Shown here: positions 44,199 to 53,652 of the stretch, piece after piece
How the letters are laid out: every line of letters begins with the position of its first letter
Position numbering within the stretch: the stretch's first letter is position 1
Origin: CALODL01 sp942492115
GTDB lineage: Bacteria > Planctomycetota > Phycisphaerae > UBA1845 > CAIVHJ01
DNA: 64,000 nucleotides
Direction of reading: 5' to 3'
Assembly (NCBI GenBank): GCA_942492115.1
Contig: CALODL010000033.1
Location: 1 to 64,000, forward strand
Notes under the pieces: generated by a model
Database searches by the model: none
What the model was told of the DNA's origin: nothing
What the model saw: only the letters and a program-made list of their open reading frames with translations
Program-made: the position numbers and the translations under genes

Positions 44199-46919
44199 AT
44201 GAGTGAGCTAAGCCTGATTGCCGTGATGGCGGCAATGATGTCAGCGGGGCAAAACTGCCCGCTTGATCCCCAGGGGCCGTCGGTCGTGCGTATCAAGCCG
44301 GTCGTCTATCTGAACCAGACGACGGTCAACACGACCACCAGCGGCGCTCCGCCAATCGGCGTTTTCGAGGTGTCGGCCGGGGCCAACTTCGTCGTGGAAC
44401 TATGGGCTCAGCAGGCGCTGAATCCGTACACGTGCGACGGCAGTGGCTTGCCGTGCGATCCCGACAACCTCCAGGCGTGCAACATGCAACCTCAGACATG
44501 CACGGCATCGGATGCGCTCGGTCTCAACTGTGTTTACGCGGATGTCGAGATCGATTTCGCGGGCGCGTCGTTGACCTGCAACTTCGTCAATGAGGGCACC
44601 GGTTCAGGCTCATCGGTGTTCGACACGCTCGATTCCGGCACCTGTACCACTTCTGGTGCGGGGGATCCCGAGGTCAACGAGGCCGGTGGTTGTACCTTCG
44701 AAACCGAAATCGGTATTTTCCCAGACTGGGTCAAGATTCGCACGATCAACATGACGGCCAATCAGGCCGGAGGCCCGTTCACGGTCCAGGCCCGCGAGGC
44801 CAGCACGGCCGTCTCTCTGACCGCCTGTGGGACCGTTCCCACGACGCGAATTGCCTATGAGAGCTGGCTTTTCACGATTACGGATCCGTGCCTCAACGAC
44901 TTCGATTGTTCCGATGGCAATGCCTGCAACGGTATGGAGACCTGCGAGGACAACGTGTGCATGCCGGGCACCCCGGTCGTGTGCCTGCCCGGGCAGCTGT
45001 GCAACCCGATCAACGGAGCGTGCCAGGAGTGCATCGTCAGCGCCGACTGTGATGACGGCAACCTGTGCACGGGGGACATCTGCAGCAGCGGCAACTGCAT
45101 CAACGCCAACATCCCGTGCAACGATCCCGGCACGATTTGTGAACCGAACGTGTGTAATCCTGCGACTGGTTTGTGTGCACCGGAGCAGGTGGTTTGCGAA
45201 GACAACCAGCCCTGCACGGTTGATCTGTGTCTCGAAGAGAACGGCCAACCGGTGTGCCGGTTCTGTAATCCGATCACGCTTCATCTCGACTGGCGGCCCA
45301 CGATCGTCGAAGACCTGTCGGTCAACCAGATCATCGACCTGGATGTGTTCGCCACCCGGCAGGACACACTCATTCCGGCCTACACCCAGGGGGCCGAAGT
45401 GCTCCTGAAGTGGGATCCGAGCGTCTTTGAATTGGTCGGAGCCGAGGACATCGATGATGTCTGCCCCGGGCCTGCGTTTTGCTCGACGGCCTATGACTGG
45501 CTGATTGAAGGGTTCCCGGGCCAGTCGCCCTTGAATGACTACTTCAGCGACGGCGATGCACTGTACTCGATGCAGGCCGACCTGCCTCCTCCCATCGGCG
45601 TCGGGGCTGCGGAAGTCGTCGGTGACCGACTGTGGCTCACGCGCTTCCAGTTCCGGGTGGTGTCGATCCCGAGCGAAAACTCATTCATCGACATTCCCGA
45701 CAGCATTCCATCGTGCTGCTTTCTCGAGCCGGGTGATTCGGGGCATGGCACGTTCTGTCCCGAGCCCGCTGAGACGTGCTGCGTCAATCTCGTCGACATC
45801 CAGCCTCAGGGGTGCACGTTCTTCGGGGGCAGCGTCCTCCCGGCGTTCTCGTCCGTCCAGTGGGGCGGGGTCAACGGGGACAGTGGCGGCGTCGGGGGCT
45901 GTGAGGTCAAGGGCCAGCTGGGTACCGTGACCTACTACATCAGCGATCCATGTACCGATCCTGATGTTGGTCCGTGTGGTGATGTCGATGACGACGGTGT
46001 CAGTGATGACCTGTGTTTCTGGTACGAGTGCAATGGTGGTCAGTGCGATGCGGTGGAGCGCGCCTTCGCCGACATCGGTAGCGCGTTTGGCTTCTGCGGT
46101 CCGGATGGCACCGCCGATGGCAACGACCGCTTCCATGCTCTCAACTGTTTCGCCAATATCGATCCCAACAATCCTCCACCCACGGGGTACCCGTGCGAAC
46201 CGTCACCACCGAACGCCCTGAATGTCGATGCCGGTGGATCGTTTGGTTCGTGTTTCCCTGATGGTGTGTGCGATGGTAACGACGCATTTGCGGCGCTCAA
46301 TGCGTTTTCGGGTGCCACGGAGTGTCGTTGTCAGCTCGACGGACCGGTGAACGCCGACGAGGCCTGTGCTCCGGGCGGACCTGCACCGATCATCGAGCCG
46401 GACCTGGTGGGCCAGGGCACATTGGACCTCCGGGCGGATCGCCTGGTGGCCCGTCCTGGCGAGCAGTTCCAGGTCGACGTATTCCTCGAGTCGTCGATGG
46501 CGGACCTGCGCGGCTACCAGGTGCACCTCGGTGTCTCCGGTGGGACGCGCGGTGGCCTCGAACTCGTCGATGTCACGATCGAGAACCGCAAGGACGCCGT
46601 GTTCTATGCACCGAGTTGGCAGGCGTTCAACCTGAATACTGCCCAGGTGGTCGTGGGGCTCGACGGTTTCGGCGTACCCACTCCCGCGCGGGGTTACCTC
46701 GCGACGTTCACTTATCAGGTTGGGCCCAAGGCGGCCGGCCAGTTCTACATCGACCTGTTGAGCGATCACGCTGAGTCAGACAACCGAACGTTCCTGTTCC
46801 CGACGCCGGCACATGCCCGGATTGCAATTGAGCCGGCCGCGCCAGCGGTGATCAACATCGTGCCCCGTGGTGAGAAGGTCAATCGGAAACGTCCGGTCGA
46901 TCGCACCACGACCCGCTGA
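44199..46919 (+). CDS. Secreted protein with N-terminal 'ELWAQ' module, Cys-rich units and dockerin-like end
   Basis: 906 residues from ATG 44199 (GGAGGAG nine bases upstream). The N-terminus 'MSELSLIAVMAAMMSAGQNC' is a short signal-like sequence. Residues 25-225 are the shared beta module ('VVRIKPVVYLNQ', 'FVVELWAQQAL', 'LGLNCVYADVEIDFAG', 'GGCTFETEIGIFPDWVKIR'). Three or so Cys-rich units follow (about 230-365), then a cohesin-like domain ('EVLLKWDPSVFELVGAEDI'). The dockerin-like region at about 585-720 ('DVDDDGVSDDLCFWYEC', 'DGTADGNDRFHALNCFANI', 'DGVCDGNDAFAALNAF') and final 150-residue domain ('ADLRGYQVHLGVSGG') match 22730-25984. The tail is basic (VNRKRPVDRTTTR). A stem-loop follows the stop. 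Confidence 0.85.
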   Translation: MSELSLIAVMAAMMSAGQNCPLDPQGPSVVRIKPVVYLNQTTVNTTTSGAPPIGVFEVSAGANFVVELWAQQALNPYTCDGSGLPCDPDNLQACNMQPQTCTASDALGLNCVYADVEIDFAGASLTCNFVNEGTGSGSSVFDTLDSGTCTTSGAGDPEVNEAGGCTFETEIGIFPDWVKIRTINMTANQAGGPFTVQAREASTAVSLTACGTVPTTRIAYESWLFTITDPCLNDFDCSDGNACNGMETCEDNVCMPGTPVVCLPGQLCNPINGACQECIVSADCDDGNLCTGDICSSGNCINANIPCNDPGTICEPNVCNPATGLCAPEQVVCEDNQPCTVDLCLEENGQPVCRFCNPITLHLDWRPTIVEDLSVNQIIDLDVFATRQDTLIPAYTQGAEVLLKWDPSVFELVGAEDIDDVCPGPAFCSTAYDWLIEGFPGQSPLNDYFSDGDALYSMQADLPPPIGVGAAEVVGDRLWLTRFQFRVVSIPSENSFIDIPDSIPSCCFLEPGDSGHGTFCPEPAETCCVNLVDIQPQGCTFFGGSVLPAFSSVQWGGVNGDSGGVGGCEVKGQLGTVTYYISDPCTDPDVGPCGDVDDDGVSDDLCFWYECNGGQCDAVERAFADIGSAFGFCGPDGTADGNDRFHALNCFANIDPNNPPPTGYPCEPSPPNALNVDAGGSFGSCFPDGVCDGNDAFAALNAFSGATECRCQLDGPVNADEACAPGGPAPIIEPDLVGQGTLDLRADRLVARPGEQFQVDVFLESSMADLRGYQVHLGVSGGTRGGLELVDVTIENRKDAVFYAPSWQAFNLNTAQVVVGLDGFGVPTPARGYLATFTYQVGPKAAGQFYIDLLSDHAESDNRTFLFPTPAHARIAIEPAAPAVINIVPRGEKVNRKRPVDRTTTR

Positions 46920-46943
46920 GCACGATCATATCGAATTCTGGAC

Positions 46944-46972
46944 GGGTGACCCTCACTGCGTGAGGGTCGCCC
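46944..46972 (+). terminator. Strong stem-loop, probable terminator
   Basis: A 13-bp stem (gggtgaccctcac/gtgagggtcgccc, one G-U pair) with a TGC loop, 24 bases after the stop of the 44.2-kb gene. No T run follows, so termination efficiency is uncertain. Confidence 0.65.
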
Positions 46973-47031
46973 GATCCTGCGTATTTCGGATGAAACACCA
47001 CGGACGCCACATCTGGGCGTCCTAACGGGTG

Positions 47032-47061
47032 TTGACAGTTTTGTTTAGGCGTTCGTATAGT
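47032..47061 (+). promoter_or_regulatory. Sigma70-like promoter for the giant Cys-rich gene
   Basis: TTGACA (47032-47037), 18-base spacer, TATAGT (47056-47061): a near-consensus promoter. Transcription would start near 47068, leaving a leader of roughly 145 bases before the GTG at 47215. The spacer length and -10 box are the same as at 41714-41743. Confidence 0.75.
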
Positions 47062-47214
47062 CGGTGATTCGCGAAGGCGGAAGAAGCTCAACTCTGTTGA
47101 TCGCCTTCGGATTACATCCGTTCAGTCTGCATCAGATCCTGTGTGAGCAGGGCAGTCGGTATGTGATTTTCACCGTAGTTTGCGGAGGTCGTCTGGAAGG
47201 CTGGGGGAAGAAAC

Positions 47215-50200
47215 GTGATCGATTCGCGCGCTCCTGGGAGAGTCTCTAATCCCGTGTTTCGGGCCGCTATCGGTCTGCTCGTGATATTGGGGCTGACGGC
47301 GCTGCCTGCCTCTGCGGCAGACCTGGCCTCGGTCCAGAACGGCTCCGTCGTGATGCCGATCAGCGGATCATCGGCCCAGACACTCAACGTCACGATTTCC
47401 TCGGTTGATTTGTCGCGTTCTATTCTCTTCTTCAACTACCGGGGCAACAGCGGCCAGCCCGGTGATGGTCAGGTTCGAGGCCAACTGACCAGTGGCACCA
47501 ATATTCGGTTCTACCGGGCCAACGCCAGCAGTATCACGGCATTGACCGTGGAGTGGTATGTCGTCGAATTCCAGAGTGGCGTGACCGTGCAGCGCGGTAC
47601 CCTCACCGGCATCAACAGCTCGAGCACGGTGGGTATCAGTGCGGTCAATCTGAACAATTCGTTCGCCATGGTCAGCGGCAGCGTCGGCGGGAACAACAAC
47701 ACCTACGGTCGCGATGATTACTTCAGGACCCGCCTGCTCAACTCCACGACGCTCGAAATCGCTCACGACCAGAACAGCACCTCACAAACTGCTGACTGGC
47801 AGGTCATTGAGTACACCGACAGCACGGTGCAGCGTGGTATCGGTTCACTGAGCGACACGACGCTGTCAGTCAACATTCCCATTACCGCTGTCAACCTGGC
47901 CAAGAGCATGGTCGTGGTGTCCTGGCGGACCAATGCGAACGGGACCGGCAACAACTTCATCAAGGCCCGGTTGACCAGCCCGACACAGATCACCATCGAC
48001 CGCGCCGTGTCGGGATCGGTGATCGGCTATGCCTGGCAGGTTGTCGAGTTCACTGATGGATCCTCTGTCGAGGCGGGGGAGCTGTCGTATTCGACGAGCC
48101 AGTCATCGCAGACCGCCACATTGCCCTCGATCAACACTTCTCGAGCCGTCGCGCTGCTGTCTTCCGCCGCGGGGCGCTGGGGTGGCACACACAGCTTCAT
48201 CAGTACAGACGAGACCGGCCCCGGGATGTTCACCACCGATATCACCAACAGCACCACGTTGACCGTGACCCGCAGCAACACCGGATCAGTCCCTGCTGCC
48301 GTCAACTGGTTCGTTGTGCAGTTTGGCAACTGCAGTGTGGATGCGGATTGTGATGATGGTTTGTACTGCAATGGTGCGGAGACCTGTTCGTCCGGCACCT
48401 GCCAGGCTGGGACGACGGTGAATTGTGACGATAGCGTGGGCTGTACCGATGACAGCTGTAACGAATCGACCGATTCGTGTGAGCACGTGACGAACGACGG
48501 CAACTGTGATAACGGACAGTACTGCGACGGCCTCGAGACCTGCGATGTGGTCAACGACTGCCAGGCCGGCACTGCGGTGAATTGCAGTGACGGCGTGGGC
48601 TGTACCGACGACAGCTGTAACGAATCGACCGATTCGTGTGCGCACGTGACGAACGACGGCAACTGTGACAACGGACAGTTCTGTGACGGCCTCGAGACTT
48701 GCGATGTGGTCAACGACTGCCAGGCGGGCACGCCGGTGAATTGCAGTGATGGGGTGGGCTGTACCGACGACAGCTGCAACGAGTCGACCGATTCCTGTGA
48801 TCATGTGGCCAATGACGGCAATTGTGCGAACGGTCTGTTCTGTGACGGAGTTGAGACGTGCAACCCGGCGCTGGATTGTCAGGCGGGCACGCCGGTCGAT
48901 TGCAGCGACGGTATCGGGTGCACGAACGATACGTGCGACGAGGTCGGCGACGTGTGTATCAACACGCCCGACAACGGGGCCTGCGACAACGGTCTGTTTT
49001 GCGACGGCCTGGAGGTGTGCGATATCGCGTTGGACTGCCAACCGGGCACGGCGCCAAACTGTGATGACGGTGTCGGCTGCACCTCGGACAGCTGCAACGA
49101 GAGCACCGATTCGTGCGACCACGTGCCAAGTAATGCGGTGTGCGACAACGGCCTGTTCTGCGACGGCGTCGAGACCTGTCATGCGGTTCTCGATTGCCAG
49201 GCTGGAGCGGCACCGAATTGCAATGATGGCATTGCGTGCACGGTCGACAGCTGCGACGAGGCCGGCGACGCATGCACCAACGCGCCGGACGACACATTGT
49301 GCAACAACGGGCAGTTTTGTGACGGGGTCGAGACCTGCGATGCAGCCCTTGGCTGTCAAAACGGTACCGCGCCGAATTGTGACGACGGTGTAGGATGTAC
49401 GATCGATTCCTGCGATGAATCCGGTGACAGCTGTGTCAACACCCCGGACAACTCGAGCTGCGACAATGGTCAGTTCTGCGATGGCGCAGAAACCTGTGAT
49501 CCCGTCCTCGATTGCCAGACGCCTGGCTTGTCATGTGACGACAGTGACGCCTGTACGACCGATTCATGCAACGAAGCCGGGGATACATGCGTGAACACAC
49601 CCATCGGCGGATGTCAGTCATGCAGCGTCGCGGCTGATTGTGATGATGGCATCCCCTGTACGATCGATTCGTGCAATGCCGGTGTTTGCGTACGGACGAC
49701 AGATGACAGTGTGTGCGACAACGGACTGTATTGTGACGGGGCCGAGAGCTGCGACCAGGCCCTGGGATGCCAGGCCGCTTCGCCGATCAATTGTGACGAT
49801 TCCATCGGCTGCACGGTTGATTCGTGTGACGAGGGGGCCGACACGTGTGTCCACGCGGCCAATGATTCGTTGTGCAACAATGGACAGTTCTGCGACGGCG
49901 TCGAGACCTGCGACGTCAACTTCGATTGCCAGGCGGGTACGCCGGTCACGTGTAACGACGGCGTCGGTTGTACGATCGACTCTTGCGACGAGGTCAACGA
50001 CGTCTGCGTCAATACCCCTGACGACACCGTTTGTGACAACGGTCAGTTTTGTGACGGGGCCGAGACGTGTGACGATACCCTCGATTGCCAGAGCGGTACG
50101 CCATTGACCTGCGATGACGGTGTGGGCTGCACGTTGGATGTCTGCGATGAGGTGAACGACAGCTGTGTCAACACGGCTGATAATTCTGCGTGCGACAACG

Positions 50201-53200
50201 GTCTGTTTTGCGATGGCCTCGAAACGTGCGATGCGACCTTCGATTGTCAGAGCGGAACGCCGCGTAATTGTTCTGATGGCATCGGCTGCACGATCGATAG
50301 CTGCGACGAGGTCAACGACTCCTGTCTCAATACGCCGAACGACGCCGCTTGTGACAACGGTCAGTATTGCGACGGGGCGGAGACCTGCGACGCGGCGCTC
50401 GACTGCCAGGCGGGTGCGCCGCCGGACTGTGATGACGGGATCGGCTGTACCGTCGATTCGTGTGACGAGGGGGGCGACACGTGTGTGAATGCGCCCAATG
50501 CTGCGTTGTGTGACAACGGCCAGTTCTGTGACGGCGTCGAGAGTTGTGATCCTGTACTCGACTGTCAGCCCGGGGCCTCGCCGCCGATTGATGACGGCGT
50601 AGCTTGTACCGATGACAGCTGCGATGAGGTCAATGACGTTATCGTCAACCAACCGAACAATGTTCACTGTGACAACAACCTGTTCTGTGACGGGGCCGAG
50701 ACCTGCCATCCGACGCTTGATTGCCAGTCCGGCACGGTGATCAACTGTGACGATGCGGTGGCGTGCACGGATGACAGCTGCAACGAAACCACCGATTCCT
50801 GCGACAACACCGTCAATCACGCCAATTGTGACAATGGCGCGTTCTGCGATGGCCTCGAGACGTGCGACAGTGTCGCCGACTGTCAGGCGGGGACGGCGCC
50901 CGATTGCAATGACGGGGTGGCGTGTACGATTGACTCATGCGACGAAGTCAATGACGTCTGCGTTCAGACGCCGGACGACGCGTTGTGCGACAACGGTCAG
51001 TTCTGTGACGGGTCCGAGACGTGTGATTCGATCAATGACTGTCAGGCCGGAACGCCTGTGTCAGTTGACGACGGCGTGTCGTGCACCGATGACAGTTGCG
51101 ATGAGACCAACGACGTTGTCGTGAACATCCCGAATGACGCCAATTGCGACAACGGTCAGTTTTGCGACGGGGCAGAGACGTGCGATCCCGTGGGCGACTG
51201 TCAATCCGGAATATTGTCCTGTGACGATGCTGACGCCTGCACGATCGATACCTGCGACGAGGGTAACGACACGTGTGTCAACTCGCCGATTGGCGGATGC
51301 ACGTCCTGTTCCACCGCGGCCGAATGCGATGACAGTATTGCGTGTACGACCGATACCTGTTCGGCGGGTGTCTGTGTCCACACCCCGGTCGACAATGTGT
51401 GCGATAACGGCCTGTTTTGTGATGGTGCTGAGACGTGCAGCCCCACCATGGGTTGCCAGGCGGGTACGCCGATCAATTGTGACGACAGTGTGGCGTGCAC
51501 GGTTGACAATTGTGATGAGGGTGCGGATACGTGCACCCATGTCGCGACCGACGCCCTGTGCGACAATGGCCAATTCTGCGACGGCGCCGAAACGTGTGAT
51601 GCAATGAACGGCTGCCAGGCCGGTACGCCGGTCGCGTGCGATGATGGTGTCGGCTGTACTTCCGACAGTTGCGACGAGGTCGACGATACGTGTGTCAATG
51701 TCCCGACGAACAGCCTGTGTGACAACGGTTTGTTCTGTGATGGCATTGAGACGTGTCACACCCTGCTTGATTGTCAGGCCGGTACTCCGCCGCCCATCGA
51801 CGATGGGGTGGGTTGCACCGATGATAGCTGCGACGAAGTGAATGACGTCGTGGTGCACGCCGCCAACGACGGGCACTGCGACAATGGGTTGTTTTGCGAT
51901 GGCCTCGAGACCTGTGATGCGATCGGCGATTGTCAGGCCGGTACGCCCGTGGTGTGCAATGATGGAATCGGTTGCACCGTTGATTCATGTGACGAAGGCA
52001 GCGATTCCTGTGCATTTGTTCCCACAGCAGCCCTGTGTGACAACGGCCAATTCTGTGATGGCGTCGAAACCTGTGACCCGGCCTTGGACTGCCAGGCCGG
52101 TACGCCCATCAGTTGTGACGACAGCGTTGCATGCACGATCGATTCGTGCGATGAGGTCAACGATACGTGCGTCAATGTCGCCAACAATGGGGCGTGCGAC
52201 AACGGGCTGTTCTGCGATGGTGTGGAAAGCTGTGATCCTGTTCTGGGGTGCCTGGCGGGCACGGCGCCGGATTGCACCGATGCGGTGGCGTGCACGGTCG
52301 ATTCGTGTGACGAGGGATCTGACAGTTGCGTCAATACACCGACGAACAGCCTGTGTGACAATGGTCAGTTCTGTGATGGGGCCGAAACCTGCGACGGCGT
52401 GCTGGGTTGTCAGGCCGGAACGGCGGTGAATTGCGCTGACGCCATAGGGTGTACGGTCGATTCATGCGACGAGGTGGCAGATGCCTGCGTGAACGCGCCC
52501 AACAACAGCCTGTGTGACAATGCCCAGTTCTGTGACGGCGCCGAGACTTGCGACGCATTGCTCGGCTGTCAACCGGGACTGGCACCGAATTGCGACGACG
52601 GCATCGGCTGTACAGCTGACTCGTGCGACGAAGCTAACGATACGTGCGTGAACGCTCCCGGCAACGCGGCCTGTGACAACGGCCTGTTCTGTGATGGACT
52701 CGAGACCTGTGATCCAACGTTGGATTGCCAGGCGGGCACGCCTCCGAATTGTGCAGACGGGGTCGGATGTACGGTGGATTCCTGTGACGAGGGGGCCGAC
52801 ACCTGCGTCCATACGGTCAACAACGCACTGTGCGACAATGGCCAGTTCTGCGACGGGGTGGAAACCTGTGATGTGTCGTTGGACTGTCAGTCGGGATCGG
52901 CGCCGACGATTGATGATGGCATTGCCTGCACGGACGACAGCTGTGACGAGGTCAACGATGTCGTCGTCAATACGGTCAACCACGCCAATTGCGACGATGC
53001 GTTGTTCTGCAACGGATCCGAGACATGTGATGCGGCCCTGGACTGCCAGGCCGGGACGGCGCCGACGATCGATGATGGCATCGGGTGCACGGACGACAGC
53101 TGCGATGAAGTGAACGACGTCGTCGTCCATGCCGTCAATCACGCCAGTTGCGATGATACGCTGTTTTGCAACGGAACTGAAACGTGTGATGCAGCCCTGG

Positions 53201-53652
53201 ATTGTCAGGCCGGCACCGCACCCGATTGCAACGACACGATCGCGTGTACGGTTGACGCTTGCGATGAAGGCACCGATTCATGCACGCATGTCGTGGATGA
53301 CTCGTTGTGCGATAACGGGCAATTCTGCGATGGAGTCGAGACGTGCGATGCGCTCCTGGATTGCCAGGCGGGGACGGCGCCAGATTGTGACGACGCAGTG
53401 ACATGTACCGTCGATTCGTGCGACGAGACCAATGACGTGTGCGTGAATGCGGCCAGCGATGCCCTGTGTGACAACGGTCAATTCTGCGATGGTGCAGAGA
53501 CGTGTCATGCCACGCTGGATTGCCAATCACCAGTGTTCTCGTGCGACGACAGCGACGCATGCACGACCGATGCCTGTGATGAAGGTGCAGACGCGTGTGT
53601 GAAACACACCTATTGGTGGGTGCACGTCCTGTGCGATCGCGGCGGACTGTGA
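47215..53652 (+). CDS. Giant Cys-rich tandem-repeat surface protein, 5' part (frameshifted gene)
   Basis: Starts at GTG 47215 (GGGGGAAG upstream). Signal peptide 'PVFRAAIGLLVILGLTALPA' ending ASA. Residues about 35-375 are four beta-rich repeats of about 85 residues, each closing on a 'W.VVEF'-type strand ('VEWYVVEFQSG', 'ADWQVIEYTDS', 'YAWQVVEFTDG', 'VNWFVVQFGNC'). From about residue 376 there are about 33 tandem Cys-rich units of roughly 53 residues ('CDNGQFCDGVETCD..LDC' plus 'CDDGVGCTVDSCDE..DTC'). The last dozen residues (KHTYWWVHVLCDRGGL) are wrong-frame: an extra A in 53602-53604 breaks the unit 'CVNTPIGGCTSC'. The rest continues from 53606. Rebuilt length is about 3,869 residues. Probably a long disulfide-rich surface fibre. 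Confidence 0.85.
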   Translation: MIDSRAPGRVSNPVFRAAIGLLVILGLTALPASAADLASVQNGSVVMPISGSSAQTLNVTISSVDLSRSILFFNYRGNSGQPGDGQVRGQLTSGTNIRFYRANASSITALTVEWYVVEFQSGVTVQRGTLTGINSSSTVGISAVNLNNSFAMVSGSVGGNNNTYGRDDYFRTRLLNSTTLEIAHDQNSTSQTADWQVIEYTDSTVQRGIGSLSDTTLSVNIPITAVNLAKSMVVVSWRTNANGTGNNFIKARLTSPTQITIDRAVSGSVIGYAWQVVEFTDGSSVEAGELSYSTSQSSQTATLPSINTSRAVALLSSAAGRWGGTHSFISTDETGPGMFTTDITNSTTLTVTRSNTGSVPAAVNWFVVQFGNCSVDADCDDGLYCNGAETCSSGTCQAGTTVNCDDSVGCTDDSCNESTDSCEHVTNDGNCDNGQYCDGLETCDVVNDCQAGTAVNCSDGVGCTDDSCNESTDSCAHVTNDGNCDNGQFCDGLETCDVVNDCQAGTPVNCSDGVGCTDDSCNESTDSCDHVANDGNCANGLFCDGVETCNPALDCQAGTPVDCSDGIGCTNDTCDEVGDVCINTPDNGACDNGLFCDGLEVCDIALDCQPGTAPNCDDGVGCTSDSCNESTDSCDHVPSNAVCDNGLFCDGVETCHAVLDCQAGAAPNCNDGIACTVDSCDEAGDACTNAPDDTLCNNGQFCDGVETCDAALGCQNGTAPNCDDGVGCTIDSCDESGDSCVNTPDNSSCDNGQFCDGAETCDPVLDCQTPGLSCDDSDACTTDSCNEAGDTCVNTPIGGCQSCSVAADCDDGIPCTIDSCNAGVCVRTTDDSVCDNGLYCDGAESCDQALGCQAASPINCDDSIGCTVDSCDEGADTCVHAANDSLCNNGQFCDGVETCDVNFDCQAGTPVTCNDGVGCTIDSCDEVNDVCVNTPDDTVCDNGQFCDGAETCDDTLDCQSGTPLTCDDGVGCTLDVCDEVNDSCVNTADNSACDNGLFCDGLETCDATFDCQSGTPRNCSDGIGCTIDSCDEVNDSCLNTPNDAACDNGQYCDGAETCDAALDCQAGAPPDCDDGIGCTVDSCDEGGDTCVNAPNAALCDNGQFCDGVESCDPVLDCQPGASPPIDDGVACTDDSCDEVNDVIVNQPNNVHCDNNLFCDGAETCHPTLDCQSGTVINCDDAVACTDDSCNETTDSCDNTVNHANCDNGAFCDGLETCDSVADCQAGTAPDCNDGVACTIDSCDEVNDVCVQTPDDALCDNGQFCDGSETCDSINDCQAGTPVSVDDGVSCTDDSCDETNDVVVNIPNDANCDNGQFCDGAETCDPVGDCQSGILSCDDADACTIDTCDEGNDTCVNSPIGGCTSCSTAAECDDSIACTTDTCSAGVCVHTPVDNVCDNGLFCDGAETCSPTMGCQAGTPINCDDSVACTVDNCDEGADTCTHVATDALCDNGQFCDGAETCDAMNGCQAGTPVACDDGVGCTSDSCDEVDDTCVNVPTNSLCDNGLFCDGIETCHTLLDCQAGTPPPIDDGVGCTDDSCDEVNDVVVHAANDGHCDNGLFCDGLETCDAIGDCQAGTPVVCNDGIGCTVDSCDEGSDSCAFVPTAALCDNGQFCDGVETCDPALDCQAGTPISCDDSVACTIDSCDEVNDTCVNVANNGACDNGLFCDGVESCDPVLGCLAGTAPDCTDAVACTVDSCDEGSDSCVNTPTNSLCDNGQFCDGAETCDGVLGCQAGTAVNCADAIGCTVDSCDEVADACVNAPNNSLCDNAQFCDGAETCDALLGCQPGLAPNCDDGIGCTADSCDEANDTCVNAPGNAACDNGLFCDGLETCDPTLDCQAGTPPNCADGVGCTVDSCDEGADTCVHTVNNALCDNGQFCDGVETCDVSLDCQSGSAPTIDDGIACTDDSCDEVNDVVVNTVNHANCDDALFCNGSETCDAALDCQAGTAPTIDDGIGCTDDSCDEVNDVVVHAVNHASCDDTLFCNGTETCDAALDCQAGTAPDCNDTIACTVDACDEGTDSCTHVVDDSLCDNGQFCDGVETCDALLDCQAGTAPDCDDAVTCTVDSCDETNDVCVNAASDALCDNGQFCDGAETCHATLDCQSPVFSCDDSDACTTDACDEGADACVKHTYWWVHVLCDRGGL

